From NCBI RefSeq assembly GCF_904849725.1, contig NC_058519.1:540834316-540898315 (forward strand): a stretch of 64,000 nt of DNA, written 5' to 3'. The stretch's first letter is position 1. Each line of letters begins with the position of its first letter. The notes under the pieces are model-generated. The model had not been told where the DNA came from. It saw nothing but the letters and a program-made list of their open reading frames with translations, and did not search any database. This document shows, piece by piece, positions 23,635 to 34,318 of this stretch. This stretch comes from Hordeum vulgare subsp. vulgare (taxonomy: Eukaryota > Streptophyta > Magnoliopsida > Poales > Poaceae). A program made the position numbers and the translations under genes.

Positions 23635-25238
23635 TGATACGTCTCCATCGTATCTACTTCTCCAAACTCTTTTGCCCTTGTTTTGGACTCTAATTTGCAT
23701 GATTTGAATGAAACTAACCTGGACTGACGCTGTTTTCAGCAGAATTGCCTTGGTGTTATTTTTGTGCAGAAATCAAAGTTCTCCAAACTTCCTGAAAATT
23801 TACGGGGAGCTGTTTTGGAAAATATCAAAAATATCTGCGCCAAGCTCCACCTCAGGGGGTGGGCCAGTGGGCCACAAACCCCTGCTCCGCCACCACCCCC
23901 CTGGTGGCGTGATGCAGGCTTGTGGGGCCCACACGGCCCTGCCGCCCCTAGCTCCAGCTCTATAAGTTGCCTTTCGTCCCAGAAAAATAAAAAGAGAAGT
24001 TTTCGTCGCGTTTTCGATACGGAGGCGCCGCCACCACCTGTTCTTCATCTGGAGGGCAGATCTGGAGTCCGTCTTGGGCTCCGGAGAGGGGAAATCATCG
24101 CCATCGTCATCATCAACCTTCTTACCTCTCCAATTCCATGAAGCTCTTCGTCGTTCGTGAGTAATCTATTCGTAGGCTCGCTGGGCGGTGATGAGTAGGA
24201 TGAGATCTATCATGTAATCGAGTTAGTTTTGATGGGGATTGATCCCTAGTATCCACTATGTTCTGAGATTGATGTTGCTACTACTTTGCCATGCTTAATT
24301 CTTGTCACTAGGGCCCGAGTGCCACGATTTCAGATCTGAAATTATTATGTTGTCACCAATATATGTGTGTTTTAGATCCGATCTTGCAAGTTGTAGTTAC
24401 CTGCTATGTGTTATGATCTGGCAACCCCGGAGTGACAATAACCGGAACCACTCCCGGTGATGATCATAGTTTGAGGAGTTCATGTGCTCACCAAGTGCTA
24501 ATGCATTGGTCCGGTTCTTTATTAAAAGGAGAACCTTAATATCCCGTAGTTTCCTTTTGGACCCCGCTGCCACGGGAGGGATGGACAATAGATGGCATGC
24601 AAGTTCTTTTCCCTAAGCACGTATGACGACACACGGAATGCATGCCTACATCACATTGACGAACGGGAGCTAGCCACATATCTCTCCGTGTTATAGCTGT
24701 TGCATGATGTATATCATCCAAACAAATCACCGACCCATTGCCTACGAGTTTGTCCTACTGTTTCTACTACTATTACTTGTCTTGCTCTGCTGCTGCTGCT
24801 ATTGTTGCTACTTCTGTTACTTGTCTTGCTCTCCTGCTACTATTGTTGCTACTACTGTCGCTTTCTACTGTTGCTACTTGCTACTGCTGTCACTACTGCT
24901 GTTCCTTGCCGCTGCTATTGCTCGCTACACTGGCGTTACTCGCTAGTTTGCTGTTACTATTGTGCTTGCAGATACTAATCTTTCAAGTGTGATTGAATCT
25001 GACAAATTCAGCAGCTAATACTTGAGAGTATACTCTCACCTCCTGACTGGTAAACCAACAAATTGGGTCGAATACTCTACCCTCGAAAACTGCTGCGAAC
25101 CCACGCGCTGGTGGGCCTTCAACAACATTCTTCTAGTTTCATTGCCGGGGAGTGCTAGCGGCATTCTTCTGGTGCCGTTGCCGGAGAAGGTTTGTTGTCA
25201 TAAGCATTCGTCTAGCTAACGCCAGAGATTGCAGATCA
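23635..25238 (+). repeat. 5' LTR of A3 (1604 bp)
   Basis: TGATACGTCTCCATCG ... GATTGCAGATCA. Hairpin at about 23860-23935 (arms GTGGGCC...CCACAAAC and GCTTGTGGGGCCCAC, inner stem GCCACC/GGTGGC), TATA-like CTCTATAAG at about 23958. Near the 3' end lies a CTG/CTA/TTG trinucleotide tract (24750-24960). Small ORFs in it are Leu/Tyr/Cys-rich by composition only. Confidence 0.92.
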
Positions 25239-25247
25239 GCATTTTTC

Positions 25248-25265
25248 TGGCGCCGTTGCCGGGGA
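25248..25265 (+). other. Primer-binding site of A3
   Basis: TGGCGCCGTTGCCGGGGA, nine bases after the LTR, identical to the A1 site. Confidence 0.9.
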
Positions 25266-25315
25266 GGTATTGCTATATTCTCTGAGTTAGTTGGGATTTA
25301 TATCTGTTGATCTCT

Positions 25316-27889
25316 ATGAAGATTCTGAAGGATCCGAAGACCAAATTCTTTCCCTCAACTACGAGGGGAGGTAAGGAATTGCCATCTAGCTCTGCACTTG
25401 ATTCGCCTTCAGTTATGAGTAAGTTTGCGACATCACCTCCTGCTAGAGATTCTATGCTTGATACTATGCCTGATGATGCTATGCTTGATACTATGCCTGA
25501 TATTGCTAGAGATACTATGCTTGATACTGCTTTGCCTAATGATGCTAGAGATGCTATTTTTCCTAATGATACTATGCTTGATACTGCTAGAGATACTCCT
25601 TTTCCTGATGTTCCACTAGGAGTGTTCCTTGATGCTCATATTGCCAGAGTTACTGCCAATGCCCGTGATGCTTCTGAAACTGCCGATGCTATTGAGACAG
25701 AACCTGCTTTTGCTCCTGCTAGATCTAGCTCTCCTAGATATGAATTGCCTATTATACCTGAGGGTTACATTACGGAGGGAGAAATAGTTGAGGATTTTCT
25801 TGCGTGTAAGGATGCATATGACGCTGAGAAATTACTTCTCAAGTGGAAGGAAAAATCTCGGGAAGCTAGGATGAAAAATGACCCGAAGTTTGCCACTTCG
25901 CCTATCTTCGTCACCGATAAGGATTATGAATTCTCTGTCGACCCTGAGATAATCTCTCTAGTCGAATCTGATCCTTTTCACGGTTATGAGTCTGAGACGG
26001 TCATAGACCATCTTGCCAAACTATCTGAAATAGCCAACCTTTTCACTAATGAGGAGAAGATCCGCCACTACTATATCCTTAAGTTGTTTCCTTTCTCTCT
26101 AAAGGATGATGCTAAAGCTTGGTTCACCTCTCTTGCTCCTGGATGTGGGCGTAGTCCCCAGGAGATGGTCTATTACTTCTGTGAGAAATATTTTCCTGCC
26201 CATAAGAAGCAAGCTGCCTTGCAGGATATATATAACTTTGCTCAACTCCAAGAAGAGAGTCTTCCGCAAGCTTGGGGGAGGCTCGTCCACCTACAGAATG
26301 CTTTGCCTGATCACCCTCTTAAGAAGAACGAGATACTTGATATCCTCTATAACAGACTTACCGATGCCTCTAGAGACCACCTAGATAGTTGTGTCGGTTG
26401 TGTTTTTAGGGAACGAACTGTAGAACAAGCTAAGACCCTACTAAATAACCTCTTGATCAACGATAATGCTTGGACTATTCCCGAACCACCTCCTAAGCCA
26501 ACTCCAAAGAAGAGAGGTATTCTATTCCTCATTCCCGAAGATATGCAAGAAGCCAAGAAATCTATGCAAGAGAAAGGCATTAGATCTGAAGATGTCAAAA
26601 ATCTACCATCTATCGAAAAGATCCACGGTCTCGACAACTCGATACAGGTAGTGGAAGTGAATTCTCTGCGTAGGTTTGATGAGAGTGATATTCCTTTTGA
26701 TAAACCTGCTAGCCTATGCTTTGATGAATTTGACAACTTTGTTGCCAAACAACAGAGTTTCAATGATTATGTTAGCAGACATTTGGAACAAAGTACTCGT
26801 ATGCTTAGCCATTTAAGTGCTTGTGTAGACAGAAATGTCAATGCTCTTAAGCTTCTGAGTAAACATGCCTCTATGATTACTACTCAGGTAGAACAAGTAC
26901 TTAAAGCTCATAATGACCTGCTCAATGAACTAAATGACAACTCTGTCAGAGTCATTACTGGAGGAGGCAAAATGACTCAGGAACCTTTGTATCCTGAAGG
27001 TCATCCTAAGAGAATTGATCAAGATTCTCAAGGAATCAATGCTGATACACCCAGTCATCCGAAGGACAAGAAAAAGGATGATAGAAACCTGCACGCCAGT
27101 TCACCAAATACTGTGACACCTGAAGAACCTAATGAGATTTCTACGTCTAATGCAGAAACACAATCAGGTGATGAACATGAACCTGGTAACAATATGGACA
27201 GTGATGTTCATAATAATGCTCAACCTAGCCATGACGAGGATGTGGAGATTGAACCTATGGTTAATCCTGATAATCCACAACCTAAGAGATACGACAAGAA
27301 TGACTTCACTGCTAGGAAGCATGGTAAAGAAAGAGAGCCATGGGTTCAGAGACCTGTGCCCTTCCCTCCTAAGCCATCCAAGAAAAAGGATAATGAGGAT
27401 TTTGAGCGCTTCGTTGAGATGATAAGACCCGTCTTTCTGCAGATGCGGTTAACTGATATGCTCAAGATGTCTCCTTATGCCAAGTATATGAAAGATATCA
27501 TGACTAATAAACGGAAGATACCAGATCTTGAGATCTCCACCATGCTCGCCAATTACACTTTTAAAGGTGGAACTCCTAAGAAACTTGGTGATCCCAGAGT
27601 GCCCACTATACCTTGCTCTATTAAAGGAAACTACGTAAGAACTGCCTTATGTGACCTTGGAGCCGTTGTTAGTGTTATGCCACTCTCTCTTTATCGTAGA
27701 CTTGAGTTGGATAAGTTGACACCCACTAAAATTTCTCTGCAAATGGCCGACAAATCAACTGTCTTCCCTATCGGTGTTTGCGAGGATGTGCTTGTTGTGG
27801 TTGCTAATACCACTATCTTAACAGACTTTGTTATCTTGGATATTCCCGAGGACGATGCCATGGCTATCATCCTCGGAAGACCCTTTTAA
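25316..27889 (+). CDS. Gag-protease polyprotein of A3 (857 codons)
   Basis: The longest open frame in the window; ATG at 25316. Residues about 25-110 are an acidic low-complexity segment with repeated MLDTMPD / ARDAIFPND units. The gag core follows (LFPFSLKDDAKAWFTSL, then YYFCEKYFPAHKKQ, QAWGRLVHLQNALPD, about residues 255-345). A hydrophilic linker follows, then the retropepsin near residue 778 (LCDLGAVVSVMPLSLY) and AIILGRPF. The TAA at 27887 is probably a mutation, because the same frame runs on as NTVGAVIDCNKGN to a TGA at about 27979. No CCHC knuckle is seen. It could supply particle proteins, but the element has no RT. Confidence 0.88.
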   Translation: MKILKDPKTKFFPSTTRGGKELPSSSALDSPSVMSKFATSPPARDSMLDTMPDDAMLDTMPDIARDTMLDTALPNDARDAIFPNDTMLDTARDTPFPDVPLGVFLDAHIARVTANARDASETADAIETEPAFAPARSSSPRYELPIIPEGYITEGEIVEDFLACKDAYDAEKLLLKWKEKSREARMKNDPKFATSPIFVTDKDYEFSVDPEIISLVESDPFHGYESETVIDHLAKLSEIANLFTNEEKIRHYYILKLFPFSLKDDAKAWFTSLAPGCGRSPQEMVYYFCEKYFPAHKKQAALQDIYNFAQLQEESLPQAWGRLVHLQNALPDHPLKKNEILDILYNRLTDASRDHLDSCVGCVFRERTVEQAKTLLNNLLINDNAWTIPEPPPKPTPKKRGILFLIPEDMQEAKKSMQEKGIRSEDVKNLPSIEKIHGLDNSIQVVEVNSLRRFDESDIPFDKPASLCFDEFDNFVAKQQSFNDYVSRHLEQSTRMLSHLSACVDRNVNALKLLSKHASMITTQVEQVLKAHNDLLNELNDNSVRVITGGGKMTQEPLYPEGHPKRIDQDSQGINADTPSHPKDKKKDDRNLHASSPNTVTPEEPNEISTSNAETQSGDEHEPGNNMDSDVHNNAQPSHDEDVEIEPMVNPDNPQPKRYDKNDFTARKHGKEREPWVQRPVPFPPKPSKKKDNEDFERFVEMIRPVFLQMRLTDMLKMSPYAKYMKDIMTNKRKIPDLEISTMLANYTFKGGTPKKLGDPRVPTIPCSIKGNYVRTALCDLGAVVSVMPLSLYRRLELDKLTPTKISLQMADKSTVFPIGVCEDVLVVVANTTILTDFVILDIPEDDAMAIILGRPF

Positions 27890-28928
27890 AACACTGTAGG
27901 GGCTGTTATAGATTGCAACAAAGGCAATGTCACTTTCCATGTCAACGGTAATGAGCACACAGTGCACTTTCCGAAGAAATGATATCCAGTACATTGCATC
28001 AATGCTATCAAAAAGACTTCATCGATTCTCATTGGGAGCTTTGAATGCCCTATTGCTCGTGTCAAGATGAAGTATGATTTTCTTGTTGGGGAGATACATA
28101 TCCCCGTTTAGGTGACTTAGTGGCTATTCGAAAATTCTCCGTTCTATCTTGCGATTCGAGAAGGTTTTGTCATAAGGACTTGATCAATCCCATTGACGGA
28201 TTTCTTCCGATGACCATGACACGGATGAATCAAAGAGTCACATACCTCTGTTTTGAGTTTTCCTTTTCTATTGCTTAGAAGAAAAATGATAGAATTAGTT
28301 TAGCTTTTCCTGTTTTCTGTTTTAGCGTCCCGGAGAAAAATACCTCAAAAATAAAAGTTCTCCGGTGGTCCTGAAAATTTAGTATGATTTTTTCTGGCAT
28401 TTTTGAAAATTTCTGGGCCGGAGAGCTGGCCTGGGGGCCTGACCAGTGGGCCACAAGCCCTTGCACTGCTACCACCCCCCCCCCCCTTGGTGGCGTGGTG
28501 CAAGCTTGTGGGGCCCACAAGCACCCCCTCCACTCATTCCAGCTCCCAGCCTGTTTTTCCACCTCCAAAAAAATGGTTTTGCACCTCAAACCCGTGTTCT
28601 TGCTCATTTGGCTGTGATTTTCGATCTCCTTGCTCAAAGCACCATTCTCCGAACCGTTTTGGGGAAATTACTCCTTGGTAAGTGACTCCTCCATTGGTCC
28701 AATTAGTTTTTGCTCTAGTGCTCTATCCTTCGCGTATTCTTGCTATCTTGGTGACCCTGTTCTTGAGTTAGAAATGTTGAGTTTAGCTGGTTCCAAGTAG
28801 TTTTAACGCGTGACACGGTCTCTAGGCACTAGTAGGAGTAGTTGCTACAAGTTGGGTTAATCTTCATTCACTTTTCTTTCGAAGTGCCTAAAAATTTCAG
28901 AATTTTTTAGAGCTAGAAAAGGGAAAAG
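27890..28928 (+). promoter_or_regulatory. Spacer between gag-protease and the extra ORF, holding an LTR-like hairpin block
   Basis: After the protease tail (to about 27981) there is non-coding DNA. From about 28360 the sequence resembles the U3 of A3's own LTR: CCTGAAAATTTA, then GTGGGCCACAAGCCC, a C run of 12, TGGTGGCGTGGTGCAAGC and TTGTGGGGCCCAC (hairpin 28446-28519), then CCAGCTCCCAGCC in place of the LTR's CCAGCTCTATAAG. GTAAGTGAC at 28678 could be a splice donor before the ATG at 28929. It looks like a decayed copy of an LTR promoter; no TATA box remains. Function is inferred. Confidence 0.55.
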
Positions 28929-30005
28929 ATGAGGAGGTTCTTGAGAGGCTCTTCAAGCCGTAACCCCAAGGAGGATGAGAAGAATCACCCCAAGTACGTA
29001 GTCCCTCGAGTCACAGAAGTTCGAGCGTGCGAGTGGCCAAGTGATGATTTTTTGCGCGCCGCCGGACTTTATGACGGCTTTTATTACTTGGTGGAGAATG
29101 CAGGTCTTACTGCGTTCGTTGAAGATAAGTGCCCACAATATCTCCTCCTCACCAATATTTTCGTTCAAAGCTTCAACTTTTATCCGAGGAAGAATCCTCC
29201 CATGGTTGAGTTCATGATATACGATGTCCCCCAGTGCATGACGCTACGGGATTTTTGCAATGTATGCAAATTACCTTATGTTGGGGATATCCGTGACCCT
29301 CGTCCACGGGACTTGGAGGATTTCATTGGTTCTATTGTTGTTGGAGAGGAGAGAGGAGTGTCTCGCGCTAGAATTGCTAGCATACATTTTCCTGTGCTTC
29401 GGTACTTCTCACTATTTGTGGGAAAATGTTTGACTCGCCGTGGGGAGGCTGGATCACTTAGTTCTCCAGATCTTGCAGTTTTGCGCGAAGGCCTTTATAA
29501 CGATAAGACTTATAGCTTGGGCGCTATAGTAGCTCAATGGTTGAACCTGAACCGTTCCAAGGGTGTCGTCTATGGAGGTATTTATGCTACCTGTCTTGCC
29601 AGACACTTTGAGATACCCATTAGACTGGGAGAGGAAGGAGAGATGCTTTTCCATGAGAGATATCTGGATTATGACAGCATGGTTCGCCATGATTTTCTGG
29701 ATAGAGATGCTAGTAGACGAATGATTTATAACCCAGTGTTTAGTCAGGGTACTCGAGAGACTATTACTTTGCCTGCTCCTTCTTTGTTTGATCTTCATGC
29801 AGGCAGGTACATTATTATGCCCGCGGACATCTACGCATATTGGGCTTGGCCCAACCACAGGCGCCCGTGCCCGAGCCGCCAGTCGAGTACCAGACGCCAG
29901 TTTATCAGTGGGAGCGGGAGGAGCTCACACAGTAGTGGCATCCACAGTCTGCTCCGGAGTACCCTGGAGCTGGTTATTTCCCACCATGGGAGTAGACCAA
30001 GCTAG
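28929..30005 (+). CDS. ATHILA ORF1-like protein of A3 (358 codons, frameshifted near the end)
   Basis: MRRFLRGSSSRNPKEDEK start, then CEWPSDDFLRAAGLYDGFY, CPQYLLLTNIFVQSFNFYP, MTLRDFCNVCKLPY and RIASIHFPVLRYF. This is the conserved plant 'ATHILA ORF-1' type (Pfam PF03078) found in the env position of Athila elements. Function is unknown; no signal peptide or transmembrane helix is apparent. Near 29850 the good frame is lost: another frame continues AQPQAPVPEPPVEYQTPVY and ends at about 29998, so the last ~50 residues of the open frame are probably wrong. Placed after an LTR-like block, it may have had its own promoter. Confidence 0.8.
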   Translation: MRRFLRGSSSRNPKEDEKNHPKYVVPRVTEVRACEWPSDDFLRAAGLYDGFYYLVENAGLTAFVEDKCPQYLLLTNIFVQSFNFYPRKNPPMVEFMIYDVPQCMTLRDFCNVCKLPYVGDIRDPRPRDLEDFIGSIVVGEERGVSRARIASIHFPVLRYFSLFVGKCLTRRGEAGSLSSPDLAVLREGLYNDKTYSLGAIVAQWLNLNRSKGVVYGGIYATCLARHFEIPIRLGEEGEMLFHERYLDYDSMVRHDFLDRDASRRMIYNPVFSQGTRETITLPAPSLFDLHAGRYIIMPADIYAYWAWPNHRRPCPSRQSSTRRQFISGSGRSSHSSGIHSLLRSTLELVISHHGSRPS

Positions 30006-31609
30006 GCCAAAAGCCTAAGCTTGGGGGAGTACGTGTTCTCACCGACTTTACATTCATGCTTATGCTTTCACTTTGTTAGCCGGTGTTTACACTTTGCCAC
30101 TGTATTATCCATGCTAGTTTCTTTTCATTTTCTTGTTTTCTTGTTTTGTGTCCTTTTGAGAAAACCCAAAAAGATTTTTCTTTCTTCTTTTGCTTGTTGG
30201 GAGCTTTCCCGTGTAAATTGTTTTCTTTTTCTTTGTGTCAAGGTAGAAGATATTGGTTACAATTATTATTGGTTCTTGCATTCTTACCTGTTTAGCTTTC
30301 AAAGAGCTATATTATTTTGTCTTCTCCTTTGTGTTTGCCTATAGATTCAGCTTAGTCCAATGCGCTTATTATTGTTCACATCGTTCGATCGTGCAAATGA
30401 AAGGCAACAATGATGATATATGATGAAGTGACTGAGACTGAAAAGCTGGTATGAACTCTATCTATTTCGCTTTTGTAAATATGACTAGCTTGTCGACCCA
30501 GATTTAGCTTTGTTGTGAGAGAACCATGTTTGCAATGACAACTTAGAGATCATAGTTTCTGATGCCATGCTTATTTAGCTGAGAGCTTATAATGGTTTGT
30601 CTTGATTGGCAACATAGATTTTGAGATGACTATGATGTAGTATGATAGGATGGTATTCTCCTTTGAATGTTTCAAGTGGCTTGACTTGGCGCATGTTCAT
30701 GCATGTAGTTGAAACAAAATCAACATGGCCTCTATGATGTTCGTGTTCATGGTGATCTATATCCTGTTCATGCTTGCATTCAATGTTAGTCAAACTCATT
30801 GCATCTTGATGACTGTTGTCGCTCTCTAGTTGGTCGCTTCCTAGTCTTTTGCTAGCCTTCACTTGTACTAAGCGGGAATACTGCTTGTGCGTCCACTTCC
30901 ATAAACCCAAAAGTTTTTCCATGAGAGTCCACCATACCTACCTATTTGCGGTATCTACCTGCCGTTCCAAGTAAATTTGCATGTGCCACTCTCTAAACCT
31001 TCAAGAAATAAATCTGTTTTGCATGCCCGAACCGCTCATGTGGTGACAGAGGGCTATTGGTACCTTCCATGCTAGGAGTGTTATCCTCGACATGTGTTTA
31101 TTCACAGTCATTCACGAGAAAGGGGCCGGTATTTGGGATTCCCAGTTACACGCTTAAATCGAAAACATAATTGTAAAACAAGACTCCCCCCGGATTGATG
31201 TTAGTATGGACGGTACCTGAGGATTCGGCTAGCCGTGGAGTGTGATTGATTGGTGGTGGGGGAGTTAAAACTTTACTTTTCTGTTTGGGAACCGCCTATA
31301 GCATGAGTAGCATGGAAGATATTGACAACTCTTGGTCATTGCGTTGACAATGAAAGCATGCCACCCAAAATTATTATCTCTGTTTTCAAAGCTTGCGCTC
31401 TGGCACCTCTGCAAATCAATGCTTCCCTCTGCGAAGGGCATGTCTATTTATTTTCCTGTTGAGTCATCCTCCTCTTATATAAGCACCAATTAGAGAGCAC
31501 CTCTGTCATTTTTATGCTTTGCTTTTGATTAATATTGAGTATGACTATGACTGGATCTTCATTGCTATGAATTACAATGTTTAGTGAGCCCTTGATCTTT
31601 GAAAGTGCT
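30006..31609 (+). other. 3' non-coding region of A3
   Basis: Begins with CTAAGCTTGGGGGAG, an internal polypurine tract right after the ORF, as also seen after A2's extra ORF at 34737. T-rich sequence follows. The block GCTTCCCTCTGCGAAGGGC near 31422 has a counterpart in A2 at 35631. It stops abruptly at about 31609, about 600 bp short of where a terminal polypurine tract is expected by comparison with A2. Confidence 0.6.
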
Positions 31610-32207
31610 CTAGATATCTGATGACTGATGGCGGTTCACACTTCATTCATGGTGTTTTCCGCAAGATGCTCGCTAAGTATGATGTGAACCATAGAGTTGC
31701 ATCTCCTTATCATCCTCAGTATAGTGGTCAAGTGGAGTTGAGCAATAGGGAGATCAAATTGATCTTACAAAATACTTGTCAATAGATCTCGAAAGAATTG
31801 GTCTAGCAAACTTGAGGATGCACTATGGGCTTATATGACTTCTTATAAGAATCCCATGGGCATGTCGCCGTATAAAATGGTTTACGGTAAGGCCTGTCAT
31901 TTACCTCTTGAGTTAGAACACAAAGCTTATTGGGCAATCAAAGAGCTCAACTTCGATTTCAAACATGCCAGTGAAGAGCGGTTATTTGATATCAGCTCAT
32001 TAGATGAATGGAGGGGCCACGCATCTGAGAATGCCAAGTTGTTCAAGGAAAAGGTTAAGAGATGGTACGATAAAAGAATACAAAAACGTGAGTTCAATGT
32101 AGGTGATTATGTCCTGCTATACAATTCTCGCTTAAGATTCTTCACACGCAAGCTTCTCTCTAAATGGGAAGGTCCCTACGTTGTTGAGGAAGTATATCAT
32201 TCCGGTG
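31610..32207 (+). pseudogene. Second copy of the A2 integrase flank inside A3
   Basis: CTAGATATCTGATGACTGAT onward matches 23039-23634 for about 596 bp, with scattered substitutions and small indels, ending at the same CATTCCGGTG before an LTR. This copy is less damaged than the one at 23039: it keeps CATCCTCAG where the first has a TAG, and the open frame from 31835 runs through [20 protein letters not shown] where the first copy has lost a base. It belongs to A2 by sequence, not to A3. Confidence 0.9.
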
Positions 32208-33808
32208 TGATACGTCTCCATCGTATCGACTTTTCCAAACTCTTTTGCCCTTGTTTTGGACTCTAATTTGCATGATTTGAATGGAACTAACCTGGACTGA
32301 CGCTGTTTTCAACAGAATTTCCTTGGTGTTTTTTTGTGCAGAAATCAAAGTTCTCCAAACGTCCTAAAAATTTACGGGGAGCAGTTTTGGAAAATATCAA
32401 AAATATCTGCGCCAAGATCCACCTCAAGGGGTGGGCCAGTGGCCCACAAGCCCCTGATCCGCCACCCCCCCCCCCCCCTGGTGGCGTGGTGCAGGTTTGT
32501 GGGGCCCACACGGCCCTGCCGCCCCCAGCTCCATCTCTATAAGTTGCCTTTCCTCCCAGAAAAAATAAAGAGAGAAGTTTTCGTCGCGTTTTCGATACGG
32601 AGGTGCCGCCACCACCTGTTCTTCATCTGGAGGCAGATCTGGAGTCCGTCTTGGGCTCCGGAGAGGGGATATCGTCGCCATCGTAATCATCAACCTTCTT
32701 CCCTCTCCAATTCCATGAAGCTCTTCGTCGTTCGTGAGTAATCTATTCGTAGGCTCGCTGGGCGGTGATGAGTAGGATGGGATCTATCATGTAATCGAGT
32801 TAGTTTTGATGGGGATTGATCCCTAGTATCCACTATGTTCTGAGATTGATGTTTCTACTACTTTGCCATGCTTAATGCTTGTCACTAGGGCCCGAGTGCC
32901 ATGATTTCAGATCTGAAATTATTATGTTGTCATCAATATATGTTTGTTTTAGATCCGATCTTGCAAGTTGTAGTTACCTACTATGTGTTATGATCCGGCA
33001 ACCCCGGAGCGACAATAACCGGAACCACTCCCGGTGATGACCATAGTTTGAGGAGTTCATGTGTTCACCAAGTGCTAATGCGTTGGTTCGGTTCTTTATT
33101 AAAAGGAGAACCTTAATATCGTGTAGTTTCCTTTTGGACCCCGCTGCCACGGGAGGGATGGACAATAGATGTCATGCAAGTTCTTTTCCCTAAGCACGTA
33201 TGACGACACACGGAATGCATGCCTACATCACATTGACGAACGGGAGCTAGTCACATATCTCTCCGTGTTACAGCTGTTGCATATGAATATCATCCAAACA
33301 AATCACCGACCCATTGCCTACGAGTTTGTCCTACTATTGCTACTAATGTTACTTGTCTTGCTCTGCTGCTGCTGCTACTGTTGCTACTGATGTTACTTGT
33401 CTTGCTCTGCTGCTACTACTGTTGCTACTACTGTCGCTTGCTACTGTTGCTACTGTTGTCACTACTGTTGTTCCTTGCTGCTGCTATTGCTCGCTACACT
33501 GCCGTTACTCGCTACTTTGCTCTTATTACTGTGCTTGCAGATACTAATCTTTCAGGTGTGGTTGAATCTGACAAATTCAGCTGCTAATACTTGAGAGTAT
33601 ACTCTCACCTCCTGACTGGTAAACCAACAAATTGGGTCGAATACTCTACCCTCGAAAACTGTTGCGAACCCACACTCTGGTGGGCCTTCAAACACATTTC
33701 TTCTAGTTTCATTGTCGGGGAGTGCTAGCATCATTCTTCTGGTGCCGTTGCAGGAGAAGGTTTGTTGTCATAAGCATTCATCTAGCTAACACCAGAGATT
33801 GCAGATCA
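32208..33808 (+). repeat. 3' LTR of A3 (1601 bp)
   Basis: Same family and ends as 23635-25238. Hairpin at 32431-32511 with a 14-C loop, TATA-like TCTATAAG at about 32536. Differences from the 5' LTR are scattered single bases and small indels. It lacks a polypurine tract on its left, where the duplicated integrase lies. Confidence 0.92.
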
Positions 33809-33813
33809 CGGTG

Positions 33814-34034
33814 CCATCAAAATCAATAACACGGAAGGTAATTTTCCGAGAGTGGTAAATGGGCAAAGAATCAAGCATTATATCTCTCATACTCCCATAA
33901 ATATTGAGACCAATATCATCAACATCATAACTCCAGACGAGTACATAAGGGATGTTTATCAGCCTGTTTCAGACTCTGAAAACGAAGAGGTGTGTGTTTC
34001 GGCAAGTAATTGGACTCCAAAACTTTTCCAATAG
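33814..34034 (+). pseudogene. C-terminal end of the A2 integrase/polyprotein (after A3)
   Basis: Directly after the CGGTG duplication, the frame reads AIKINNTEGNFP and VVNGQRIKHYISHTPIN, the usual Athila polyprotein end, continuing the VYHSG left at 23634. It ends with TAG at 34032-34034. Confidence 0.88.
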
Positions 34035-34318
34035 GAAATTTTTTCCGTTTTGGAATTTATGGAAAAATAGAAAAATAAAAAGCAGTCCGGAGAGCGCACG
34101 AGGCGGCCACAAGCTTGGTCGCCCCCCCCCCCCCCTGGCCGTGGCGGCAGGGCTTGTGGGCACCTCGTGTACCTCCCGGACTCCGTTTTCTTGCGGAGCA
34201 CTCCTTCCGGTCCAGAAGAAATCATTATATATACGCCCGAGGGTTTTGATCTCCATATCACGCTGTTTTCCTCTGTTTTCGTTTCGAGCCTGTTGTCTGC
34301 CGCAGATTTAGAGCAAAG
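34035..34318 (+). promoter_or_regulatory. Internal LTR-like hairpin plus TATA box upstream of the A2 extra ORF
   Basis: A near-perfect hairpin at 34096-34170 (arms CACGAGGCGGCCACAAGC and GCTTGTGGGCACCTCGTG) has a loop with 13 C and inner GGTCGCC/GGCGGC pairing. It is followed by ATTATATATACGCC at 34223-34236 and, 85 bases on, the ATG of the next ORF. The same order (hairpin, TATA, leader) is found in A2's LTR, although the sequence between hairpin and TATA differs. Promoter activity is inferred, not shown. Confidence 0.6.

Larger units (their letters stand above)
23635..33808 (+). mobile_element. A3: non-autonomous Athila-type element inserted in A2's integrase, internally rearranged
   Basis: LTRs 23635-25238 and 32208-33808, target duplication CGGTG at 23630-23634 and 33809-33813. 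The internal region encodes gag-protease and an ATHILA-type extra ORF, but no RT, RNase H or integrase of its own lies between them. The internal 3' end with its polypurine tract is missing: at 31610 the sequence switches to a second copy of A2's integrase flank, which runs straight into the 3' LTR. Confidence 0.88.

Noticed and set aside
23409..23693. ORF of 94 aa as a separate gene
   Set aside because: It is the A2 integrase end running by chance about 20 codons into A3's LTR; the true continuation is at 33814.
24700..24992. Leu/Tyr/Cys-rich 80-90 aa ORFs in A3's LTRs (also 33169-33594)
   Set aside because: They come from a CTG/CTA/TTG trinucleotide tract open in several frames; hydrophobicity is compositional.
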